A stretch of 64,000 nt of DNA from Geobacter sp. GTDB taxonomy: Bacteria > Desulfobacterota > Desulfuromonadia > Geobacterales > Geobacteraceae. The stretch spans positions 1 to 64,000 of the forward strand of contig POSG01000014.1 of the NCBI GenBank assembly GCA_003314535.1. The letters are read 5' to 3'. Of the stretch, positions 27,401-34,306 are shown piece by piece. How positions within the stretch are numbered: the stretch's first letter is position 1; each line of letters opens with the position of its first letter. A program made the position numbers and the translations under genes. The notes below the pieces were generated by a model. The model made no database searches. It saw only the letters and a program-made list of their open reading frames with translations, and was not told the origin of the DNA.

Positions 27401-27604
27401 CACCTTTTATTCTCCGCCTGTCCATGATTGAGCACAACACCATGCAGAGAACCGCGCCCGAAGCCGCTTTTACCTGCTTCTTTAATTCCTTGTAAACCAT
27501 TTCTCCCAACCTTCGTTCTACAAGACAAACAAAATGGAATCGCGGATGAGCTGATCATCCGATTACCGGCAACGGGAATCCAACGAGGACTGGAGGAACA
27601 GGAA

Positions 27605-27955
27605 ATGTTAAAGCGCTTGTTTTTTTACTCAGCAATAATAGTATTGGTTTCGTGGTCTGCGGCAACTTCTTCCCACGCAGAGTTTTCCATTAATCTGCCG
27701 GGATTCGGGCTCAGCCTGCCCCTTCCCGGGGCCGCGGTCAATATCGGGCTCCCGTTTGTGAGCTCCCATGTCTACCCTTCATACCACGAGGCCCCGCGGT
27801 ACGCCCCCCACGATTATGGCCGCCATGATCGGCACGACAGTTATTACGGGGACAGGGATTCATACCGTAGGGGTTACGGCAATGATGGACACTACCGCGG
27901 CCAAGGCGGATTTAGTGAAGGCGGACACACTGGATTCTATGGCGGCAGATATTAG
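27605..27955 (+). CDS. small secreted Tyr/Gly/His/Asp-rich protein, unknown
   Basis: A 116-aa protein with a signal peptide (about 1-26, cleaved near SHA). The mature part begins with a hydrophobic Pro/Gly/Leu segment (INLPGFGLSLPLPG) and becomes a low-complexity tail rich in Tyr, His, Asp, Arg and Gly. No family recognised; Geobacter-type genomes carry many such short secreted proteins. The start at 27605 follows AGGAACAGGA; the longer open frame has no signal peptide. A terminator follows at 28005. Confidence 0.7.
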   Translation: MLKRLFFYSAIIVLVSWSAATSSHAEFSINLPGFGLSLPLPGAAVNIGLPFVSSHVYPSYHEAPRYAPHDYGRHDRHDSYYGDRDSYRRGYGNDGHYRGQGGFSEGGHTGFYGGRY

Positions 27956-28004
27956 GCACGGCACTCCCTCCCACAGACGCAGTGAAAATGAAGCCCAGCA
28001 AGGC

Positions 28005-28040
28005 AAAGGCCATACCAGCCGAGGTATGGCCTTTGTTATT
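28005..28040 (+). terminator. intrinsic terminator
   Basis: A perfect 12-bp stem, AAAGGCCATACC with GGTATGGCCTTT, loop of 6 bases, followed by GTTATT. It ends the small secreted-protein gene. Confidence 0.8.
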
Positions 28041-28137
28041 GCGTCGCCCAAATCACTACAGAACAGATTGACTTCGCCAATATTGGACTATAGCCAAAGA
28101 CTTCAGCAATCCTCCAGGACATAAGCGAACCCCAAAA

Positions 28138-28162
28138 AGATTAATACTATGCCAATTAATCT
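28138..28162. promoter_or_regulatory. possible operator: AT-rich 8-bp inverted repeat
   Basis: AGATTAAT and ATTAATCT flank a 9-base spacer, 110 bases upstream of the LuxR-type gene. Symmetry and position suggest a dimer-binding site, possibly autoregulatory, but it does not resemble a 20-bp lux box. Confidence 0.35.
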
Positions 28163-28271
28163 GATTTGGTGTTAAACTTCTCCTGAAAGTCAACCGCTTT
28201 CAAAAACATGGCTGGCCTCCGTTGCAATCAGCGAATAGCACGTAATTTCCCCCACGGTTGAGACATGGATA

Positions 28272-29069
28272 ATGCAAACTAGAGCCGAAATCACACTCAT
28301 CCCATGCCACGATCAGCAAGACTCAGGAGCAAATCTGTCCGGAAGCGACGCGATTGCGCTTCTCGAAGTTATCAACGCCTGTCTTTCATGTCGATGTCCG
28401 GACGATTTCTCCGGCCTCTTCCCAAAGATCCAGGGCATTCTCCCATTTGACAATTGCATTGCAGTGCTGGGGCACCTGGATAATGGTCAAGTAATCACGG
28501 TGCACGATGTGAATGTCAGCTTCCCCAAAGACTGGTTTCGGGAATACATGTCGCGGCATTACCTGCAGATGAGTGCAGTCATCAAAAGGAATTTCACCGA
28601 ATACGGACTTCAGAACTGGACCGAAGCCTGGGAAAGGCTTCGCCAACCGGAAGAAATCATCTCCCTGTGCAGGGATTTCGGCATGAATAACGGCTACACA
28701 CTGGGATCAAGGCCTCTGGCAACGGAGAAATACGGCAGCATGTTCTGTTTTTCAGGCTCCTCGATAAGATGCGACCAGCGCGCAGAGGCAATCCTGGGAC
28801 ATGTAGTTCCCCACCTGCATCTTGCCCTTTCACGGATCTTCAGCAGCATGGCACGGGACAGCGCCGCCTCCATCCTCTCCAGCCGGGAAAAGGAAGTCCT
28901 CGGCTGGCTCAAACAGGGAAAAAGCTCCTGGGACATATCCGTCATCCTCGACATCAGCGAGAGAACGGTAAACTTCCATGTCTACAACATCATGAGAAAA
29001 CTCGGCACGTCGAACAGGCCACAGACAGTGGCAGTCGCCGCCGGCCTGGGCCTGATTGATGCCTCCTGA
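28272..29069 (+). CDS. LuxR-family regulator with a divergent autoinducer-binding domain
   Basis: A 265-aa regulator. The C-terminal LuxR HTH (about 200-262) is intact: LSSREKEVLGWLKQGKSSWDIS and ERTVNFHVYNIMRKL. The N-terminal domain (about 30-190) aligns with acyl-homoserine-lactone-binding domains: Trp88 and Tyr92 of the W-xxx-Y pair and Trp116 are kept. However, the Asp-Pro pair that contacts the lactone amide is replaced by Ser101-Ala102. The window has no LuxI synthase. It is therefore a LuxR solo that probably senses another ligand or none. The start has no strong Shine-Dalgarno. Confidence 0.82.
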   Translation: MQTRAEITLIPCHDQQDSGANLSGSDAIALLEVINACLSCRCPDDFSGLFPKIQGILPFDNCIAVLGHLDNGQVITVHDVNVSFPKDWFREYMSRHYLQMSAVIKRNFTEYGLQNWTEAWERLRQPEEIISLCRDFGMNNGYTLGSRPLATEKYGSMFCFSGSSIRCDQRAEAILGHVVPHLHLALSRIFSSMARDSAASILSSREKEVLGWLKQGKSSWDISVILDISERTVNFHVYNIMRKLGTSNRPQTVAVAAGLGLIDAS

Positions 29070-29212
29070 GCCGACGCTCTCCTCCCTTGCCAGGGAAAAT
29101 CCTTCCGCTGTAATTTCTGACAGGTGCAAAACAGCTGCATGTGTGGAAAGATCTCAACAGGAACTCAGCTCATCCTCATATGCACACAAAACATTTACGG
29201 GAGGCAAGGCAC

Positions 29213-29611
29213 ATGGTCGCGAAATACCTCATCCAGGCAGGGGGAGCATATCATCTCGGCATGGTCGTTCTTCACATCATGTTTCCCAAGATTCTCAACT
29301 GGAAGACCGAACTGGAACTGTTCTCGCCCATCAACAAGTCGGTCTACCTGATCTTGAGCAAACTCCTCATGTATACCTATGCCGTGGTTTGCCTTGCCTC
29401 CTTCCGTTACTGGTCCGAGCTGCTGAATAGCGGGCCGGGCAATTTCACGCTGGCGGCAATCGGCATATTCTGGGGCATCCGGGCCTATTTCCAGGTAAAA
29501 TATTTCGCGGTGTTCGACCACGCATTGGGCGGCAGGGCCAAGAATGTGGCCATGCTCCTGCTGTGGGTTTTCGCGGCAGTGCTTTACCTCGTGCCGCTCC
29601 TGGCAAAATAG
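29213..29611 (+). CDS. small four-helix membrane protein, unknown
   Basis: A 132-aa inner-membrane protein with four predicted helices: about 8-24, 40-62, 76-93 and 108-128. Charged residues are few, and there are no recognisable catalytic motifs. The ATG at 29213 is chosen because GGGAGG lies 8 bases upstream; the open frame begins 24 codons earlier without a site. It lies 143 bases after the LuxR-type gene and could be its target, but nothing in the sequence proves this. Confidence 0.7.
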   Translation: MVAKYLIQAGGAYHLGMVVLHIMFPKILNWKTELELFSPINKSVYLILSKLLMYTYAVVCLASFRYWSELLNSGPGNFTLAAIGIFWGIRAYFQVKYFAVFDHALGGRAKNVAMLLLWVFAAVLYLVPLLAK

Positions 29612-29711
29612 AATGGGTTTCAGACACCCCCTGGATTCATTGACGAACAATGGGCCAGGCAACGGCTGCGCCTGATTTCCGGATCTTCGATAAAGGTTTC
29701 CAAGTAAATAG

Positions 29712-29746
29712 AGGCCGTATCCTCCATGGATATGGCCTTTTGTTTT
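29712..29746 (+). terminator. intrinsic terminator
   Basis: An 11-bp stem (29712-29722 with 29728-29738, one G-T wobble) is followed by TTTGTTTTG. It follows the small membrane protein gene by about 100 bases. Confidence 0.7.
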
Positions 29747-29884
29747 GCACGAGTTTCACGAGCAGCGGGGAAATTCCGCGCCGGCCCCGGAGAGGCTTCC
29801 CGGATGAAAACCTCCTGCAAGGTTGACATGTGGAAGTTATTGGATGAAGATAAAAATGTAATGACTGTCGAAATCGGAGCAACG

Positions 29885-30466
29885 ATGGAAATCAGGGAGA
29901 GCAAGAAAACACCGAACAAGCCTCATCAAAGCAAGCACAACAAAACGCGGGCAGACATGCCGGCGGCACATGCAAACGCCAGAGAAAAACCGCGAATCCG
30001 GGAAATGACCATCGACGACCTTCCGGAAGTTTTTCATATCGGAGAAGAGGTTTTCACCGCAGAGTATTCCCAAAGCCTCTACCGAACCTGGGACGAATAC
30101 GAAATCACCACCCTGTTCAACTCGGACAGCGAGCTGTGCCTCGTCGCGGAAGCCGAAGACGGGATACTCGGCTTTGCCCTTGGAACCACGGTGAGCAAGC
30201 ACAACTCACCATGGAAATACGGCTACCTGGTCTGGCTGGGTGTCCACAAGAATATCCAGAAAGGGAGCGTCGGAAGCAGCTTGTTCAAGGAAATCAAGCA
30301 CCGCATGAAGGAACAGGGAGTGCGGATGATCCTGATTGACACCTCTGCCGACAACGAAGCCGCTATTCGATTCTTTGAAAAGCAGGGGTTCGGAAATGTC
30401 CGGCAACACGTCTACATGACCCTCAACCTCACACGCAAACATAAGAAGACCAGAAAGAAGCCATGA
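29885..30466 (+). CDS. GNAT-family N-acetyltransferase
   Basis: A 193-aa protein: a basic, Lys/His-rich tail of about 40 residues, then a GNAT domain (about 42-185). RIREMTIDDLPEVFHIGEEVF marks the N-terminal strand-helix, and KNIQKGSVGSSLFKEIKHRMKEQG the acetyl-CoA-binding segment, where Q-x-x-G-x-G appears as QKGSVG. ADNEAAIRFFEKQGF is the typical GNAT C-terminal motif. The ATG at 29885 follows GGAG at 5 bases and is preferred to the longer frame. Its end overlaps the M20 gene as ATGA, so the two proteins are made together. RimI-like protein acetylation or small-molecule acetylation are both possible. Confidence 0.82.
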   Translation: MEIRESKKTPNKPHQSKHNKTRADMPAAHANAREKPRIREMTIDDLPEVFHIGEEVFTAEYSQSLYRTWDEYEITTLFNSDSELCLVAEAEDGILGFALGTTVSKHNSPWKYGYLVWLGVHKNIQKGSVGSSLFKEIKHRMKEQGVRMILIDTSADNEAAIRFFEKQGFGNVRQHVYMTLNLTRKHKKTRKKP

Positions 30467-31593
30467 ACGATCACCTGGATAAAGTCTGGGAGGCCGTCAA
30501 CCCCGAAAGGCTGGGGAAAAGGCTTCTGGACCTTGTGGATATCTACTCTCCGGCCGGCAAGGAAGAGGACATACAGCTTTACCTGGAAGGGGTCCTCAAC
30601 CGGGCTGGATTCACCGCGGAACGCCAGGAAGTGGAGGAGGATCGGTTCAACCTCCGCATTACGATGGGACGGGAAGAACCGAAAATGTACCTCGTGGGAC
30701 ACGTGGATACCGTGCCGGCATGGGACCTGGAAGCATTCGGGCCGCGGGAAGAAGACGGCATCGTCCATGGCCTTGGCAGCGCCGACATGAAGGGGGGATG
30801 CGCCGCCATGGTCGAGGCCTGGCTGGCGCTCGCGGAAGCCCTGCCTCCATCTGAACTCCCCCCTGTCGGGCTCTTGCTGGCCATAGGTGAGGAAGAAAAC
30901 GGCGACGGCAGCGCAACCTTCCTTGAAAGCTGCAGGCCTCCCTGGGTGGTCATCGGGGAACCGACCGGGCTGATGGCCTGTTTCTCCCATTATGGCTACC
31001 TTGAGGCGGATTTCCTGACACTGGGTCGCCGGATTCACTCCTCTCTTCCCGAATTGGGGCACAATGCCGTGGAATCGATGCTGAGAGTGCTCCTGCACCT
31101 GGGGAAAAACTCCCTTTTCGACCGGGAAACATCGGAAATCGTCTATTCGATCCGGGAGATGAACTCGTCGCGGGCCGGGTTCGTAGTCCCGGACCGCTGC
31201 GAAGCCTGGATAGACCTGCATCTTCCCCCGGGCAGGGACCCCGCGTCCCTCCAGGATTCGATCCGTCGAATAGCAGCGGACGCTGACCGGTACATACCCG
31301 ACCTGGACCTGAGAGTCAATTTCAGTTACGCGTCCAGCGGCTATAACCTGGGAACCGATAACTATCCGGCCAGGATACTACGTGATATATTCCCAAAACT
31401 GGGGCTGCCGCTGCGTTTCGAAACCTTCCGCTCCCATTCCGACGGCAATCTCTTTTTCGCCGCGGGGGCAAAGCCCCTCATCCTGGGGCCCGGCAACCTT
31501 GAAACCGCACATACCCCCGACGAACAGGTCATTCTGGACGAAGTTACGACAGCCGCCCGCATTTATGCTGCCCTCTGCCTGGGTATTGGCTGA
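30463..31593 (+). CDS. M20-family metallopeptidase/deacylase (ArgE/DapE type)
   Basis: A 376-aa dinuclear-metal hydrolase. Visible ligands and motifs: VGHVDTVPAW, GLGSADMKGGCAAMV, AIGEEENGDGS, VIGEPTGL, RRIHSSLPELGHNAVE in the dimerisation lid, and a final LGPGNLETAHTPDE carrying the last His. This is the ArgE/DapE/CPG2 branch, different from the IAA-hydrolase branch seen at 2389. Translation is coupled to a GNAT acetyltransferase through a 4-base overlap. Deacylation of an N-acyl amino acid or peptide is likely, but the substrate is not known. Confidence 0.85.
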   Translation: MNDHLDKVWEAVNPERLGKRLLDLVDIYSPAGKEEDIQLYLEGVLNRAGFTAERQEVEEDRFNLRITMGREEPKMYLVGHVDTVPAWDLEAFGPREEDGIVHGLGSADMKGGCAAMVEAWLALAEALPPSELPPVGLLLAIGEEENGDGSATFLESCRPPWVVIGEPTGLMACFSHYGYLEADFLTLGRRIHSSLPELGHNAVESMLRVLLHLGKNSLFDRETSEIVYSIREMNSSRAGFVVPDRCEAWIDLHLPPGRDPASLQDSIRRIAADADRYIPDLDLRVNFSYASSGYNLGTDNYPARILRDIFPKLGLPLRFETFRSHSDGNLFFAAGAKPLILGPGNLETAHTPDEQVILDEVTTAARIYAALCLGIG

Positions 31594-31611
31594 GGCCCCA
31601 TCCGGTTCCGT

Positions 31612-31767
31612 CCATGCACACAGATATGGTCCTTCGGGTTTGCCCACCGCTTCTGCCAGCCGATTCAGGAATTTTTCACGGTCAGGGAAGATTTTGCAGC
31701 CTGCTCCCCCGCTCCCCATGACGTGATGTACCAATCCCGGCACATGCAATTTCGGTTGCCTCGGCAT
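31612..31767 (-). pseudogene. truncated RAYT (REP-associated Tyr transposase) remnant
   Basis: About 52 codons match the N-terminus of RAYT/IS200-like transposases: MPRQPKLHVPGLVHHVM, then CKIF, DREKFLNRL and a CAW tripeptide. In full-length members CAW is followed by the catalytic HxH segment (PNHFHLL); here the frame departs into unrelated sequence and the catalytic His pair and Tyr are missing. A Shine-Dalgarno (AAAAAGGA) is still present. The remnant abuts the M20 gene, which stops at 31593, so the downstream part was deleted. Confidence 0.75.
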
Positions 31768-31813
31768 TCCTTTTTATCCGTTGCTTTCCGCTTGGTTTTC
31801 TAAAACCCTACAT

Positions 31814-32326
31814 TTACTTTTCTTTTGCCTCCTGTATGCCTGCGGAACCCATGTGGAGCTTTATGTCCAGTTTCTTCGGGTTGTTGAAGAAGGACGTGGG
31901 AACCTGGTAGACGCGGACGGTATTGGCCTTGTGCAGCGAATAGTAACCCGCGACAAGGGCCACGTAGCGAGTCCCTTCAGTGCGGTCCAGAGTTTCCCTG
32001 GTATCCATGCCCGGCTGGACGATGAGCCGCTTGGCATAGGTGACGCCGGGGTCGAAACGGTTGCATTCCAGAAGCGCGGGCAGGCCTCCCTTGCTGTCTG
32101 ACAGTGTGTTGAACCCGTTCAGCTCCTTGAGGTTGTAGACACAAACCACCAGGGTGTGGGCCTTGCCCTGGTAAAGGTTCAGCAGTGGATCTCCCTTGAA
32201 GTGAATCCTGACAGCCTCCTTTTCATATCCCCATCCGGCTGCATCGACACTGCGGGACCGGGACGAGCAGGACTGTGAAGCAATGCCCAAAATCACGACA
32301 GCTATGGTTGCCACGACACTTTTCAT
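31814..32326 (-). CDS. TssJ-like type VI secretion lipoprotein, orphan
   Basis: A 170-aa lipoprotein: hydrophobic signal (about 4-18) ending at Cys20 in SQSCSS, preceded by GGGGAG. The mature part follows the TssJ pattern: HFKGDPLLNLYQGKAHTLVVCVYNL, then FNTL, GLPALLECNRFDP, RLIVQPGMDTRETLDR and TRYVALVAGYYSLHKANTVRVY. In type VI systems TssJ sits in the outer membrane and binds TssM. No tssM, tssL, tssB/C or other type VI gene occurs here, so it is either recruited to another job or belongs to a distant cluster. The Cys context (S-Q-S-C) is a weak lipobox. Confidence 0.72.
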   Translation of the reverse strand: MKSVVATIAVVILGIASQSCSSRSRSVDAAGWGYEKEAVRIHFKGDPLLNLYQGKAHTLVVCVYNLKELNGFNTLSDSKGGLPALLECNRFDPGVTYAKRLIVQPGMDTRETLDRTEGTRYVALVAGYYSLHKANTVRVYQVPTSFFNNPKKLDIKLHMGSAGIQEAKEK

Positions 32327-32728
32327 CTTGGTATCTCCCCGATCAATTTCGTTGAATGGTATAGCGGAGAAATGAATCTTTCCCGTGTTTTCCCGGCAAC
32401 ATCGGCATACGGCAGGAAATGCAGCGGGAGCATCGCCAGAACATATAATAGGAATTTTTTATTAACACGTATTATTATACGATGTCAAATGCTAAATATG
32501 GACTAATTTTTTGATTTGCAGGGCGGAAAGATAGACAACCGGGAACTCTCTGAAAGCGCTATAACTTTCCCTAAACGGTAAGACAAGGGATCTTGCAGGA
32601 CGTGATTGAACGAAGCCCAGGAAAGCACGGCTCCCTCCGGATGCGGCACGGAGCACGGTGGGAGCCTTACAGGCCGGGCAACATCGACGCCGGTTGAAGG
32701 GGGGTTGCAGGGGGAAGGGCTCCGCCTG
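32327..32728. other. 402-bp intergenic region, AT-rich in its left part
   Basis: No credible gene. The left half is AT-rich with a small palindrome (CGTAT/ATACG around 32468-32481) and a minus-strand TTGACA at 32483-32488 without a good -10 box 17 bases on. It probably contains the promoter of the TssJ-like gene, but I cannot place it. Confidence 0.4.
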
Positions 32729-33361
32729 TCACCCCTTGGGAACGTAAGGATTGGAGATCCGCTCGATGGCAATTGTGGTGGATGGCCCGTGTCCCGGGTA
32801 GACCCGCGTCGTTTCCGGAAGGATGAATAGACGCTGCTTAATGGAGCGGATGAGAATTTCCATCGAGCCGCCCGGCAGGTCGGTCCTGCCGACAGAGCCG
32901 TTGAACAGGGTGTCGCCGGTGAAGACAACTCCCTCACTTGTGCAGTAGAGGCTGCACCCTCCCGGCGAGTGGCCGGGCGTGAAGATGACCTGCAGCTGCT
33001 GTTTTCCGAATTCTATGGTCATGCCATCAGTGAGGAACTCGTCCGGCTCCGGCGAATTCTCCACCTCGACCCCGAAGCTCCTGCCGGAAGCGGAAGCCAT
33101 GGAGAGGAGGAAGGCATCCTTTTCGTGGATCAAGTATCTGGCGCCGGTTGCCTCAAGAAACGCCCGGTTGCCGCCCACATGGTCGAAATGACCGTGGGTG
33201 CTGAGCAGATACCTGACCTGCAGGCCGTTGGCTTTTACCTTGCCGAGAATGCGGTCCACACTGCCGCCTGCATCCAGGACAACTCCCTCGCCGCTTTCTT
33301 CGCAGCCGAGTATGTAGCAGTTGACCTGAAGCGGCCCTACCGGGACAGTTTCGATGATCAT
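32729..33361 (-). CDS. MBL-fold metallo-hydrolase (glyoxalase II-like)
   Basis: A 210-aa zinc or iron hydrolase. The metal motif THGHFDHVGG (residues 55-64) is complete, with later ligands in FTPGHSPGG, FTGDTLF and YPGHGPSTT. It begins VPVGPLQVNCYIL, typical of YcbL-like single-domain members of the glyoxalase II group that lack the C-terminal substrate domain. The exact thioester or other substrate is unknown. It lies 18 bases downstream of the YbaK-type gene and is probably co-transcribed. Confidence 0.88.
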   Translation of the reverse strand: MIIETVPVGPLQVNCYILGCEESGEGVVLDAGGSVDRILGKVKANGLQVRYLLSTHGHFDHVGGNRAFLEATGARYLIHEKDAFLLSMASASGRSFGVEVENSPEPDEFLTDGMTIEFGKQQLQVIFTPGHSPGGCSLYCTSEGVVFTGDTLFNGSVGRTDLPGGSMEILIRSIKQRLFILPETTRVYPGHGPSTTIAIERISNPYVPKG

Positions 33362-33379
33362 GAACTCCTCCGTAATGTA

Positions 33380-33868
33380 TTACTGTTTGATGCCGACCCT
33401 GACCCTTGTGGCGGACAGGATGCGCTCAACATCCTTCGGTGACATTCCCACCAGAAACCCGCGTTTGCCGCCGTTGATGTAGATCTCTGGCAGATCCAGG
33501 ATGGTCTCTTCAATGAAGACCGGCATGGGCCGCCGGACGCCGAAGGGTGACGTCCCTCCCACCAGGTAGCCGGTCAGCCGGTTGGCCTTGTCGGGGGTGC
33601 AGGGCGTTATGCTCTTCACACCCAGAAACCTGGCCAGTTCCCTGGTGGAAACCTGGCGGTCGCCGTGCATGAGAACGATCAGGGCATTTCCCCCGTCATC
33701 CTCCATTATTAGTGTCTTTACTACAGAATGTTCGGGAACGTCAAGCTCCCTGGCGCTAACGGCCGTACCGCCCTTTTCCTCGTAATCGTACAGATAGGGA
33801 GTGAATTTCGCCTTTTCGGCGCGCAGAACCCGCATGGCGGGGGTTACCGGGAATTTGTCCCTTGACAT
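33380..33868 (-). CDS. ybaK: YbaK/EbsC-family Cys-tRNA(Pro) deacylase
   Basis: A 162-aa protein that in its family removes cysteine from mischarged tRNA-Pro. Motifs: TPAMRVL at the start, VVKTLIMEDDGG with the conserved Lys of the active site, MHGDRQVSTRELARFLG, and GYLVGGTSPFGVRRPMPVFIEE, which carries the G-x-x-P-F-G signature; GKRGFLVGMSPKDV closes it. I use the ATG at 33868 because GTGAGGA lies just upstream; the GTG four codons earlier is within that site. Confidence 0.92.
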   Translation of the reverse strand: MSRDKFPVTPAMRVLRAEKAKFTPYLYDYEEKGGTAVSARELDVPEHSVVKTLIMEDDGGNALIVLMHGDRQVSTRELARFLGVKSITPCTPDKANRLTGYLVGGTSPFGVRRPMPVFIEETILDLPEIYINGGKRGFLVGMSPKDVERILSATRVRVGIKQ

Positions 33869-33994
33869 GGAAGTCCTCACGAATGAATTCGACCCTGAAA
33901 CCGTGACACCTTCACTCCTTCAAAGGCGCCGGTTCAGGTCAACGAAAAAGTCCCGGATTTCTCCGGGGCCCTGTGTGTTCACACTCGACTGAAA

Positions 33995-34195
33995 TTACAG
34001 CTTGACCACGTTTGCCGCCTGGGGTCCCTTGGCACCCTGGACCACGTCGAAGCTGACTTCCTGCCCTTCCGCCAGGGACTTGAAGCCGTCCCCCTGGATC
34101 GAGGAAAAGTGCACGAAAACATCCTCTCCGCCTTCCTGCTCGATGAACCCGAAACCCTTGCTGTCATTGAACCACTTTACAACGCCTCTCGCCAT
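33995..34195 (-). CDS. CspA-family cold-shock protein
   Basis: A 66-aa single cold-shock domain that binds RNA and single-stranded DNA. RNP1 (KGFGFIEQ) and RNP2 (VFVHFSSI) are intact, as are the opening GVVKWFND and the closing GPQAANV. The start follows a strong GACAGGAGG site. It is transcribed alone after the ppdK terminator region. Whether it is cold-induced cannot be told; the leader is short, about 65 bases to the terminator hairpin, much shorter than that of E. coli cspA. Confidence 0.97.
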   Translation of the reverse strand: MARGVVKWFNDSKGFGFIEQEGGEDVFVHFSSIQGDGFKSLAEGQEVSFDVVQGAKGPQAANVVKL

Positions 34196-34260
34196 CCCCG
34201 CTTCCTCCTGTCGATTGTTCCGCTTACCAATTTAAGGGCGCTTCCTGGCGCCCGCTTCAA

Positions 34261-34306
34261 ACGGGAATGCCCGACCATCTTTTTGGCCGGGCATTCCCGT
34301 TTTTTC
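34261..34306. terminator. terminator hairpin between ppdK and the cold-shock gene
   Basis: A perfect 13-bp stem (34261-34273 with 34288-34300). On the plus strand it is followed by TTTTTT; on the minus strand, the direction of ppdK, only by TTT, so it may be weaker there. Confidence 0.7.

Noticed and set aside
31378-31611. Continuation of the RAYT remnant frame into the M20 gene
   Set aside because: Homology stops near the CAW tripeptide; the rest is antisense to the M20 coding sequence.
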